Below, piece by piece: positions 17,810-25,957 of a stretch of DNA of 64,000 bases (positions within the stretch are counted from its first letter, which is position 1; each line of letters opens with the position of its first letter). This DNA comes from an uncultured Eubacteriales bacterium (GTDB taxonomy: Bacteria > Bacillota > Clostridia > Christensenellales > CAG-138). The position numbers and the translations under genes were made by a program. The notes under the pieces were generated by a model. That model searched no databases, had not been told where the DNA came from, and saw nothing but the letters and a program-made list of their open reading frames with translations. The stretch lies in NCBI GenBank assembly GCA_900544555.1, contig UQWD01000002.1, positions 1 through 64,000 of the forward strand. Reading direction: 5' to 3'.

Positions 17810-19099
17810 ATGGAAACATTACGCTTTGGTAGCCGCGGCGCGGCGGTAAGCCAGCTACAGCTGGCGCTTCAAAAGGCTGGGTTCAGTCCGGGAAATGTCG
17901 ACGGAGTGTTCGGCATCAACACACAAAACGCGGTTCGGCGTTTTCAAAGCGCCAACAGGTTAACCCCGGACGGCATAGTGGGCGCGAAAACATGGGCCGC
18001 GCTCATGCCGTATTTAAGCGGATATGTGAGCTATACCATTCGACCGGGCGATACCTTCTACAAACTCGCGCAGGCATTTAATACCACGGATGCTGCGATT
18101 CAGGCCGCTAACCCTACCGTAAACGCATATAACCTTAAAGTAGGCAGCACGATTTGGATACCAACGCTGGAGGATATCATAACGGGCAACGTAATTTATT
18201 CCTATGGGTATATGGAAACCGCGCTTACGGCGTTGAGGGAAAGGTATCCCTTTATTCGCATAGGTACTTATGGCTCCAGCGTTATGGGAAAGCCGCTTTA
18301 CTACGCTTCCATCGGGAGCGGCAAAAAGGAGGCGTTCTACAACGCTTCGCATCACGCGAACGAATGGATAACCACGCCTGTACTGATGCGCTTTTTGGAG
18401 GAATACGCCTCGGCTTACGCGTCGGGGAAAGAGGTGTTTGATATTCCGGCTAAAGAGCTTTACGACGCGGCCACGCTTTATATCGCGCCCATGGTGAATC
18501 CGGACGGAGTTGATCTGGTAACGGGCGCTATTATTCCTGGCAGCCCTTATTATGACGGCGCGGTGGCGATTGCGGAGGAATTTCCCGCAATACCGTTCCC
18601 CAACGGTTGGAAGGCGAATATCGTTGGAACGGACTTAAACCTCAATTATCCCGCGGGCTGGGAACAGGCTAAGCAGAATAAGGAGAGACTCGGGTTCACG
18701 CGCCCCGCGCCAAGGGATTATGTGGGGCCGGCTCCCCTGTCGGCGCAGGAGAGCCGCGCGGTATATGATTTTACGCTCGCGCATGATTTCGCGCTTACCT
18801 TAAGCTATCATTCCCAGGGGGAGGTAATATACTGGAATTACCTGGATATGGAACCCCCGCGCAGCTTTGAAATAGCGCAGAGGCTCGGTGAAGTCAGCGG
18901 CTATACCGTTGAGCGAACGCCGCCTGAGGCTTCCTACGCGGGCTATAAGGATTGGTTCATTCTTCATTATAACAGGCCGGGCTATACCATTGAGGTCGGC
19001 AAGGGGGTGAACCCGCTTCCCATCTCTCAGTTTGCGGATATTTACCGAGACAATCTCGGCATATTGGCCGTAGCGCTTGAGGAAGCGGGTAAGCTGTAA
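17810..19099 (+). CDS. Peptidoglycan-binding/LysM/M14 gamma-D-glutamyl peptidase
   Basis: A 429-residue protein with three parts: a PG_binding_1 domain (about 1-68), a LysM domain (about 74-121) and an M14 zinc peptidase. Zinc and catalytic residues are visible: His182 and Glu185 in HHANE, His334 in SYHSQG and Glu395 in TIEVGKG. Such LysM-M14 enzymes cleave the gamma-D-Glu-(L)-diaminopimelate bond of peptide stems (endopeptidase-I type). There is no signal peptide, which fits enzymes acting in the forespore or mother cell or released by lysis. It follows cwlD by 84 nt in the same direction, so the pair may share a cell-wall or spore role. Confidence 0.9.
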   Translation: METLRFGSRGAAVSQLQLALQKAGFSPGNVDGVFGINTQNAVRRFQSANRLTPDGIVGAKTWAALMPYLSGYVSYTIRPGDTFYKLAQAFNTTDAAIQAANPTVNAYNLKVGSTIWIPTLEDIITGNVIYSYGYMETALTALRERYPFIRIGTYGSSVMGKPLYYASIGSGKKEAFYNASHHANEWITTPVLMRFLEEYASAYASGKEVFDIPAKELYDAATLYIAPMVNPDGVDLVTGAIIPGSPYYDGAVAIAEEFPAIPFPNGWKANIVGTDLNLNYPAGWEQAKQNKERLGFTRPAPRDYVGPAPLSAQESRAVYDFTLAHDFALTLSYHSQGEVIYWNYLDMEPPRSFEIAQRLGEVSGYTVERTPPEASYAGYKDWFILHYNRPGYTIEVGKGVNPLPISQFADIYRDNLGILAVALEEAGKL

Positions 19100-19408
19100 A
19101 ACCCTGGGAAATCAGGCTGTTTGCGCGAATTCGCGCCTTATGAACGGCCGCAGCCGCTATTAGATGGATGAAAAGCCGGAATTGAGCGCTTGAATACGAA
19201 CTATATCGGGTGGGCGCAGCGGAGGCATGCCGGGCCGGAGCAAATCTAATTCTGAGGATGTCTTCAATGCGGGTTTTGCCTCTCATTTATGCCGCAGGCA
19301 TTTGAGGAAATAAATAAAGGCTTTCCCTGCAGGGGGCGTTGTTGAAAGACAAAGGCGCAAGCACCCCATGTAACCTCAAAAAAGTGATGTGACACCCTAT
19401 AACGACAT

Positions 19409-19439
19409 GGGAGCGGCACGCTGCCGCTCCCTCTTTTTA
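19409..19439 (+). terminator. Strong intrinsic terminator
   Basis: GGGAGCGGCA, loop CGC, TGCCGCTCCC, then TCTTTTTA. It is a 10-bp GC-rich stem with a T-run, facing right. It ends the cwlD/M14 transcript some 310 nt after the M14 stop. No gene was found in 19100-19408. Confidence 0.8.
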
Positions 19440-19522
19440 TCTCATCCCCACCGGCGCGCTTAGGATTCGATAAGAACCCCTAACGGCGGCGCATGCCTAA
19501 TTTTGGCTTGCGCGGGGTTGTT

Positions 19523-20521
19523 TTACATGAACGGCAGGATGGGCATAAGCCCCTTTACCCCTTTTTTGCCGACAATGATCTTTGCCGCTTTGTTCAGGGT
19601 TTCCTTGCTTAAGAACGGCGCTAGGCCTGAAATATCGTCAATTCTATCGGATTCCAGCGCGGCCGTCGTAAGCCTATCCAGCGTTTTATCGCTTAAAAAG
19701 GGAGCGAGCCCCAGGATGCCGCTCATATCGGAATCCTCCGAGATCTTGTTTACGAGCTTATCAAGGCATTTATCGTTCAAGAACGGCGCAAGCCCGATTA
19801 TTGCGCTCAAATCCTGCCCGTCATAGAGCTTATCCGCAAGCGTTTCGAGCGTATTATCGCTTAAAAACGGGGCGAGGCCCAGCAGGGCGGAAGCGCTGCT
19901 CACGCTCAGCACTTTTTCCGCGAGCGAATTTAAAGTTTTATCGCTCAAAAACGGGGCTAGGATTGTCAATGAACTTAAATCAGGAGATTCCACTACCCTT
20001 TCCGCGAGCGAATTCAAGGCCTTTTCGCTCAAAAACGGGGCGAGAATGACAAGGTCGCTTATTTTTGCCGTATCAAGCGATTCCGCGGCCAGATTATCCA
20101 GCATGTCCTCATCTAAAAAAGGAGCGATAGCGACTAAATCCTCAATTCGCGTTCCTTCTCCCGACTCCTCCGCGATAACATTGACGATTTCAATCGTTTG
20201 AGCGGGTTCGAGTATGGGGGCCGCCTCCGCCACGGTTTTCATCGTGACGTCCTTTTCCTTAACATACTGTTTCGCGTTCCCTTCCAGCACATGCGATACA
20301 AGTTTGGCCGGGGCTTCGCCGCCGAGGAGCTCGTCGACCGATACGCCAAGTATGCCGGCAAGCTCCGGCAGTTTCCCGATATCGGGCATTGAATGGCCGC
20401 GCTCCCAGTTGCTCACAGCCTGATAGCTTACGCCCATCATATCCGCCAGCCCCATCTGCGTGATGTTCTTCTCCTTACGGAGCCTCGATATGGTCTTTCC
20501 TACTTTTACAGTATCAAACAT
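19523..20521 (-). CDS. XRE-family regulator with eight 28-residue C-terminal repeats
   Basis: Residues 7-62 form a classic XRE helix-turn-helix (ISRLRKEKNITQMGLADMMG, then SYQAVSNWERG), so a DNA-binding regulator is likely. After a linker (about 65-128), the rest is a helical solenoid of tandem units, each carrying LAPFLSDKTLNSLAEK-like sequence. The APFL tetrad recurs at residues 133, 161, 189, 217, 245, 273 and 301, with a final LPFM at 329, a period of exactly 28 with no indel. The repeat array may bind a ligand or partner protein. ATG 20521 has AGAAAGGA upstream. It appears monocistronic and divergent from the NlpC/P60 gene. Confidence 0.85.
   Translation of the reverse strand: MFDTVKVGKTISRLRKEKNITQMGLADMMGVSYQAVSNWERGHSMPDIGKLPELAGILGVSVDELLGGEAPAKLVSHVLEGNAKQYVKEKDVTMKTVAEAAPILEPAQTIEIVNVIAEESGEGTRIEDLVAIAPFLDEDMLDNLAAESLDTAKISDLVILAPFLSEKALNSLAERVVESPDLSSLTILAPFLSDKTLNSLAEKVLSVSSASALLGLAPFLSDNTLETLADKLYDGQDLSAIIGLAPFLNDKCLDKLVNKISEDSDMSGILGLAPFLSDKTLDRLTTAALESDRIDDISGLAPFLSKETLNKAAKIIVGKKGVKGLMPILPFM
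19526..20137 (-). repeat. In-frame 84-bp degenerate tandem repeats
   Basis: This DNA encodes the eight 28-residue solenoid units of the XRE protein. At nucleotide level the copies have diverged, but the TTTTTAAGCGA-type segments encoding FLSDKT recur every 84 bp, with unit 8 truncated. Confidence 0.85.
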
Positions 20522-21049
20522 TTTATTGCATCCTTTCTATACAAAGAATATTAGTTTTCGGGTTAAGCCTTAAGGTTTGTCCGTTCGTTTATATTATCAG
20601 TTTGCGAGCCGTTATGGAATCAAGCAGCGCTTGAATTCATATGAAACTTAAAACAAAATGTTAGTATGGGGAGCATACCTCAAAAGCGCGTGCATTTATT
20701 CTTCCTGCGGCGGTAAAAATTTCTTCAACGATTAGTTGAGTTTTTTAGCATATAAAAAATGAAACCGGGAAAGCTATCTGTGAACGAAAACAGAAGTTTT
20801 TGTTTGAGGCGGATGTGAATTCCGCGCGTAAGGATCGCTTATATTTATACGGGCGATCCTTTCGCTTTATCACGCTGCGAGGGTTTAGGAAGCAGGCCTA
20901 TTGATCGGCAGTTTCGCCTAAATCTGTGGGGAACGCCGGCGTTTTACGCCAAATTGCACGCTAAAAGCATGTAATACCCCAAAAAAATGCCTGAATTTCC
21001 GGTCAAAATGCCTTGTTAACGTTTTATTCATTTCATTTTGTTCGCATTA
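20522..21049. other. Divergent intergenic region with one hairpin
   Basis: No gene seen. AAGGATCGC at 20830-20838 and GCGATCCTT at 20853-20861 form a perfect 9-bp hairpin resembling a rightward terminator followed by TCGCTTTAT, although no rightward gene precedes it. It could insulate the NlpC/P60 gene or end a short RNA starting after 20521. Confidence 0.4.
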
Positions 21050-21058
21050 TGGTATAAT
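21050..21058 (+). promoter_or_regulatory. Extended -10 promoter immediately before the ATG
   Basis: TGG-TATAAT: the -10 hexamer occupies 21053-21058 and the start codon is at 21065. Transcription starting about 7 nt after the -10 would begin at or next to the ATG, giving a leaderless mRNA. No AGGAGG-like site lies between. Confidence 0.5.
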
Positions 21059-21064
21059 AAGACT

Positions 21065-22852
21065 ATGAATAAGCAAATGAACAACCAAAAACTGAAGTGG
21101 ATTCATGGCGTACGCCTGAAATTCAGCAGACGCGTTAAGCGTTTTAAAAGGCGGGGCGGCTTTAAGGGCCTTTCCCGGCGAGCTGCTGGAAGCCTGAACC
21201 GTTTCGCGTTGGCGCTGAAACAAAAAAGGCCGGCCGCATGGGTTAGCTTGTGTACCGTTTTGCTTTTGCTTGTTGCGGTTCCCGTGCTAATCGTTTCCTT
21301 TGGGAGGGGGAACGCGGCCTCTGCCGGCGGAGACGGTGCATCGGCTCAAGAAAGCGCGTTTTCTGCCAATAAGGCTGGAAGCGCCGCTCCGATCTCAGTG
21401 GACGAACTGACGCCTCCGCCCACGTCCACGCCCGAGCAAAATAATAATTTGCCCGAAGGCGGAGATAACGCGCAAGCGACTCCTGAGCCTACCCCTAAGC
21501 CTACGCCCGCGCCAACGCCCGAACCCGTTATTTTAGAGCGTGGGGATGAGGATGAACGCGTGACCAAGCTACAGCTTGGCCTGATGAAAAGCAACTATAT
21601 GGACAATGACGAGCCAACGGAACTGTTTGGGCCTGCAACCGAAGCGGCCGTGAAAATGTTCCAGCTCAGAAACGGGTACGAGATCACCGGCAAGGTGACT
21701 CAGAAGCTTTACGACCTGATTTCCAGCGGAAAAGCGCCTTACTATATGGTTATGGTAGGCGATGAGGGCGAAGACGTTAAGGAGCTTCAGAAGCGGCTGA
21801 GGGAGCTGGACTATATTTCTACCGCAACCGGTTACTTTGGCACCGATACGGAAAAGGCGGTTAAGAAGTTCCAGGAACGCAACGGCCTTAGCGTTGATGG
21901 AAAGATCGGCCCTGAAACATATGAGGCGCTGTACCGCGAGGACGTAAAGGCAAATTATATTGAGAAAGGCGAAAAGAGCGAAGAGGTCAAGAAATATCAG
22001 GAGCGGCTGATTAAACTAGGCTACCTCGTTTCCGAGGCGGACGGTATCTTCGGCAACAGCACGATAGCCGCCGTTAAGCGGTTCCAGGATCGTAACGGCC
22101 TGGTGATCGACGGTTATCTTGGCCCGCAGACAAAAGATGCGCTGATGAAGGCCGACGCGGAATCCAACGCGCTTGCTTACGGAATGCGCGGCGACGACGT
22201 GCGCGAAGTACAGGAGCTTCTTGCTAAATACAACTATTTGCGCGACAGCAGCACTACCGGCTATTTTGGCGGCGTGACGGACGGCGCGGTGCGTTTGCTG
22301 CAAAAGAAGCATGACCTTAAGGTTGACGGCAAGGTGGGCAAAAAAACCATGAGCCTCCTACGTTCCGGTAACGTTAAAAAGGCGGATAAGCCTGTCACCT
22401 CGTCTTCCGAAAATTCCGGCGGTTCCAGCGGTTCCGGCAGCTCCGGCGGCTCAAGCGGCGGCTCGAACAACGGCTCATCCGAGCGTCCGTCTGCAAATAG
22501 GCTCATTCAGATTGCCAAGAGCAAGCTTGGCTCGAGGTACCAAAGGGGTGCGAAGGGTCCGAACAAATTCGATTGTTCCGGCTTTGTATACTGGTGCCTC
22601 AATCAGGCCGGCATCAAGCAGAGCTACATGACGTCTCGGGCCTGGCGCACGACCAATAAGTACGAGCGCATTAAGTCCATGAGCGACGTTAAGAAGGGAG
22701 ATATCCTGGTTTTCAACGGTCATGTGGGCATTGCCGCGGGAGGAAACATGATGTATGACGCATCCTCGCGCAACGGCAAGGTGGTTTATCGCAGCCATAA
22801 TACAAGCTATTGGAGAGGCGATTTCATCTGCGCCTACAGGATTTTTGATTAA
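21065..22852 (+). CDS. Membrane-anchored NlpC/P60 hydrolase with four PG-binding domains
   Basis: A 595-residue cell-wall hydrolase. The cytoplasmic N-terminus is Arg/Lys-rich (about 1-50), followed by one TM helix (about 58-80), a Pro/Thr stalk with TPEPTPKPTPAP, four tandem PG_binding_1 modules (about 165-445), a Ser/Gly linker and a C-terminal NlpC/P60 domain. The catalytic set is Cys504 in DCSGF, His553 in NGHVG and His578 in SHNTSYW. It would cut peptide stems of peptidoglycan outside the membrane. The frame opens at 21038, but the ATG at 21065 is preferred because the upstream part overlaps the -10 box. It ends before a 15-bp terminator. Confidence 0.92.
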   Translation: MNKQMNNQKLKWIHGVRLKFSRRVKRFKRRGGFKGLSRRAAGSLNRFALALKQKRPAAWVSLCTVLLLLVAVPVLIVSFGRGNAASAGGDGASAQESAFSANKAGSAAPISVDELTPPPTSTPEQNNNLPEGGDNAQATPEPTPKPTPAPTPEPVILERGDEDERVTKLQLGLMKSNYMDNDEPTELFGPATEAAVKMFQLRNGYEITGKVTQKLYDLISSGKAPYYMVMVGDEGEDVKELQKRLRELDYISTATGYFGTDTEKAVKKFQERNGLSVDGKIGPETYEALYREDVKANYIEKGEKSEEVKKYQERLIKLGYLVSEADGIFGNSTIAAVKRFQDRNGLVIDGYLGPQTKDALMKADAESNALAYGMRGDDVREVQELLAKYNYLRDSSTTGYFGGVTDGAVRLLQKKHDLKVDGKVGKKTMSLLRSGNVKKADKPVTSSSENSGGSSGSGSSGGSSGGSNNGSSERPSANRLIQIAKSKLGSRYQRGAKGPNKFDCSGFVYWCLNQAGIKQSYMTSRAWRTTNKYERIKSMSDVKKGDILVFNGHVGIAAGGNMMYDASSRNGKVVYRSHNTSYWRGDFICAYRIFD

Positions 22853-22890
22853 TACATAAACGCCTCATACGCGGAGAATTGATTAACAAC

Positions 22891-22927
22891 AAACAGCCCC
22901 CAGCTTTGATAGAGCTGGGGGCTGTTT
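22891..22927. terminator. Bidirectional terminator, 15-bp perfect stem
   Basis: AAACAGCCCCCAGCT, a 7-nt loop, AGCTGGGGGCTGTTT. T-rich tails occur on both strands. It ends the NlpC/P60 gene rightward and would end the small leftward ORF whose stop is at 22934. Confidence 0.9.
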
Positions 22928-22933
22928 TGCAGC

Positions 22934-23086
22934 CTAATGAGCCCTATTTTCTTCAAGGATGCGATAGGGGCTCACCTTTCTTACGATATGTTCCACATCA
23001 AAGCCAGCGGCGATTTCTCTTGCGGTTTCTAAAATATGTGCTGCTTGCTGAACCTCGTTAAAAATAAAGACGCCGCGTGAAAGCAT
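22934..23086 (-). CDS. Possible small protein (about 50 residues)
   Basis: The frame encodes MLSRGVFIFNEVQQAAHILE and continues with ETAREIAAGF..RILEEN, a balanced amphipathic composition unlike the Arg/Pro-rich shadows elsewhere. Its stop lies 6 nt from the bidirectional terminator, as expected for a convergent gene. Weak points are a poor ribosome binding site (GCAGGCGAC) and no recognised family. A GTG start at 23128 would give 64 residues. I cannot assign a function. Confidence 0.4.
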   Translation of the reverse strand: MLSRGVFIFNEVQQAAHILETAREIAAGFDVEHIVRKVSPYRILEENRAH

Positions 23087-23242
23087 GGCCGTCGCCTGCA
23101 CTTGGTGTATGTTCCCAGTATATATCACAACAATTGGGTCAATTAAAATTAATTATTGAGTTTGGCACACCCTTCTCGTAGCCGCTTATTCTTGCCGGGG
23201 ATATGGCTTATGTGTTATGCTGAGGCATAAGGAGTGATTTAT

Positions 23243-24592
23243 ATGCGCAGTATCACAATGTATTCCTATACCGAGGGCGTGCAGGCCTTATACGCGCTTC
23301 TCGGGCAGCTTACCGTTCATCGTAATATGTTGGACGCGCCCGTTTTCAGGCGCCTGAGCGATTTGCTTAGGGCTTTGAGCGATGGGGATATGCAGTGCGT
23401 CGCTTACAGCTATCACGCAATGACGTCGGTTATGGTAACCGGAGGCTACCGCCGTGTAAGCGGGTGCCTTTGGCGCGATTATCTTTTTCATGAATTGCTT
23501 GAAAACCCAAACGCGTTTTCCCGCATGGCGGCGGCGAGGCAAATGGATAACGCCGTATATTCGGCCATGCGAGGTGATTTAGCTATATTGGGCCGCCTTA
23601 GCGAACTGAGCGATACGCTTATAAAACGCTGGGCGGAGGAACGCATGCGGGAGGCGCGCTGGAAGCCGAGGCAGGCCAAAGACGCTATCTCCTATATGTC
23701 CAGCGCGGCATGGGGAGGCGGAAGCTTGCGGCCCGCGCCCAAGGAAGAGCATAAGGAAGCGGCTGCGCCCATGCCCGAATGGCCTACGGAGGCGGACTGG
23801 CATCCGTGGCAATATGGCGACGTTTCACTCGCCGACGCCTACGTGTCCGACGAGGCGCTTGAGGAAATGTACATGAGGTTGATGGAAAGTGCTGACTGGC
23901 GTGCTATGACGGATGATATGTGGAACTTTTTCGCCTCCTACGGATGCGGCAAATTTCTGAAAAACAGGGCGTTTATATACGGCCCGGGCGGCCTGAAGCC
24001 AATGCCTTCCCTTCAGGAATCGCCGCCTGAGTCCCCCTTAATCAATGAAGAGCAGCATCAGCGGCTGATTGAAAATACGATCCGGTTTATGCGCGGCGAG
24101 CCGGCGGAGAACATATTGCTTTGGGGACCGCCGGGCACAGGCAAAACGACGCGAGCGATGTCCATGCTCCGTGAGCTCCCCGAGGTTCGGCTTATACTGG
24201 TGGTGGATTACGCGGATGGAAGCGCGGCGGATTTGTTTCATTGCCTCCGCCTGCAGCCGCTCAAATTTGTTGTATTGATGGATAATATGCCGCAGTCCGG
24301 CGGCTGGAGCAATTTGCTCTCCATACCCGGAGCGCAGCCGGAAAATGTGTTGATATACGCAACCTTGCGTGAGAAAGCGGAAACGGCCGTGTTCCCGGTG
24401 CAGATGCGTTTTGAATATCCGGATCTCAACGGGTTCACCCGCATGGTCGCTGATATTCTTGAGAACATGGGCCAAAGCCCGGAGTACAACCGCGTACGCA
24501 ACGCATGCGTGGACTACCAAGTGGATGTAAGGGATGCGCTCACGCCGGCCGCTGCCCGCCATATCGCCAATGGCCTGCTGCGGCGCGGTTAA
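23243..24592 (+). CDS. DUF815-like P-loop ATPase
   Basis: The product has 449 residues from ATG 23243 (TAAGGAG 8 nt upstream; GTG 23234 is the longer option). The N-terminal half is helical and poorly conserved. The C-terminal half is an ATPase with Walker A GPPGTGKTT near residue 295, a Walker B-like KFVVLMDNM near 342, and ENVLIYATLREK, which corresponds to the sensor segment of DUF815 proteins. The customary double acidic Walker B is reduced to one Asp followed by Asn, so hydrolysis may be altered. Role unknown; such ATPases are common in Clostridia. A small zinc-ribbon membrane gene follows by 27 nt. Confidence 0.75.
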   Translation: MRSITMYSYTEGVQALYALLGQLTVHRNMLDAPVFRRLSDLLRALSDGDMQCVAYSYHAMTSVMVTGGYRRVSGCLWRDYLFHELLENPNAFSRMAAARQMDNAVYSAMRGDLAILGRLSELSDTLIKRWAEERMREARWKPRQAKDAISYMSSAAWGGGSLRPAPKEEHKEAAAPMPEWPTEADWHPWQYGDVSLADAYVSDEALEEMYMRLMESADWRAMTDDMWNFFASYGCGKFLKNRAFIYGPGGLKPMPSLQESPPESPLINEEQHQRLIENTIRFMRGEPAENILLWGPPGTGKTTRAMSMLRELPEVRLILVVDYADGSAADLFHCLRLQPLKFVVLMDNMPQSGGWSNLLSIPGAQPENVLIYATLREKAETAVFPVQMRFEYPDLNGFTRMVADILENMGQSPEYNRVRNACVDYQVDVRDALTPAAARHIANGLLRRG

Positions 24593-24619
24593 CGTAAATT
24601 GGCTGTATAAGGAGATTAT

Positions 24620-24883
24620 ATGAAAAAGATAAAAAAGGCGCATATCCGTATGTTATGGGTGCTTCTTGCTGTATTTGCGCTCCTGATGCTGGCCGCGGCT
24701 TACTTGCTTGATTTAACCTATGCCTTGATTTCTGCGCCCGTTTTTATTGCCTATATCGTTCTTGCGGTTAAATTGTCGCGGTGTCCGAACTGCGGCCGGC
24801 CCATGCCCTTTCACGTGCTTATGAACAGTGGCAAGAGGCCGGAGCGCTGCCTGAACTGCGGCAAGTATGTTGAATCGGAATAA
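24620..24883 (+). CDS. Small two-TM zinc-ribbon membrane protein
   Basis: An 87-residue product with two hydrophobic helices (about 10-30 and 35-52) followed by a short cytoplasmic zinc ribbon, CPNCGRPM and CLNCGKYVE. ATG 24620 has AAGGAG upstream. It sits 27 nt after the DUF815-like ATPase gene and is probably in its operon. I do not recognise a named family. Confidence 0.75.
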   Translation: MKKIKKAHIRMLWVLLAVFALLMLAAAYLLDLTYALISAPVFIAYIVLAVKLSRCPNCGRPMPFHVLMNSGKRPERCLNCGKYVESE

Positions 24884-25355
24884 TCTCTTAAAACCGCTCA
24901 AATAAATGATATATATAGCGGCTCCGGCCGGTCGTCTCGGTGTTGATACGCTTAAATGATCGTATGAATATAAGCGGCGTCCGATCGCGCCTTAAGCGCC
25001 GTACGCATATTGGGGTTTACAATTAATGGCAGTGTAAGCAGCAACGCTTTTAAAGCCTTGGGGAACAATACTTCTATTTTGCGCAAGGGCATCTCTGCTA
25101 CCTTTTTTAATCATCCTAATTTTAATCGTTAGCTTGTGCTTAAAATTACCCCAGGCTCATTAGATTTAAGGCGTTATTGAATGACAGATTGACCAATAAA
25201 TTCTTTTGAAATCTGAATTAGCTACACATATTAAATCCCGTATATTTATGAAATTTAAAAGAAGGATCAAACATGTTAAAATAAGCCATACATCTTTTAT
25301 AAATGTTACTTATTTTAAAGTGAATATAATTACGGGGTTAAAAAGTAATATAGTG
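24884..25355. other. Intergenic, AT-rich to the right, no gene seen
   Basis: The first part has normal composition; from about 25140 the DNA becomes markedly AT-rich. A 63-codon frame at 25206-25397 has a Lys/Ile/Asn-rich composition dictated by the AT bias and no ribosome binding site, so it is not called a gene. Confidence 0.4.
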
Positions 25356-25384
25356 TTGACAAGTTGTAGTAAGTCCAATATAAT
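25356..25384 (+). promoter_or_regulatory. Perfect sigma-70/A consensus promoter
   Basis: TTGACA at 25356-25361, a 17-nt spacer and TATAAT at 25379-25384. Both hexamers and the spacing are fully consensus. No ORF follows within the next 500 nt, and glnS has its own promoter further down. Confidence 0.75.
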
Positions 25385-25390
25385 TCTTAT

Positions 25391-25660
25391 TGGGTAAATA
25401 TAAATTAAACCAGGGGGTCATACCGGCCGATATAAAGCCGCGTATTGCCTGATATTGCCTGAAAGCGTAAAATAAATAACGTTTTATTTATGGTTACGTT
25501 TCGTTAGCAAACACGTATGATAACTTCATTCGTCATAACCCAGCGCCGGCCGGCCGGACTTCCTTTTTAGAACACCAGCCAGTGTTCACGCCGGTAACAC
25601 AACCTCCCCGGACGGCCAGCGCATTTGTAGCGCGGCATAACTGCCGCGCGCTTTCAATTA
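25391..25660 (+). ncRNA. Candidate structured noncoding RNA
   Basis: The predicted transcript from the perfect promoter has no coding frame but several hairpins. At 25466-25498, CGTAA..TTACG encloses ATAAATA..TATTTAT. At 25570-25587, GAACAC pairs with GTGTTC, and the latter can instead pair with the AACAC that follows. At 25630-25649, GCGCGGCA, loop TAAC, TGCCGCGC is followed by GCTTTCAATTATA and may be the 3' end. No Rfam family is recognised by eye. It could also be a long leader of glnS. Confidence 0.4.
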
Positions 25661-25893
25661 TAGCACAACTTTTTTGAACCGTGGTGACTAATAAGGAATT
25701 TTTTACGTTCCGCTTAAGCTCGATTCTATATCCTGGGTCGGCCGGGAGCCGCAGTTTATGCTGCGCGCCTGGTATCGGTTAAAGTATAGTTTGTGAGCGC
25801 CCGCTTACGCGCGTAAATAATGCGCCGCCTTTTCTACTTTAAACGCGGCCTTAATTACGTGTTCATCAAATTTCGTTTTATTGGTATTAGAAC

Positions 25894-25923
25894 TTGACTT
25901 TTTTATTGTGTTACGCAGATAAT
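25894..25923 (+). promoter_or_regulatory. Promoter of glnS-gltX
   Basis: TTGACT at 25894-25899, an 18-nt spacer and GATAAT at 25918-25923, about 28 nt before the glnS start codon. The short leader leaves no room for a T-box, and no T-box sequence (AGGGTGG-type) is seen upstream. Confidence 0.65.
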
Positions 25924-25957
25924 AAAAAGATATTTAAACATGAAAGGTGGTCTGGTT

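Noticed and set aside
25206..25397. 63-codon plus-strand frame
   Set aside because: AT-driven composition, no ribosome binding site, and it contains the perfect promoter at 25356-25384.
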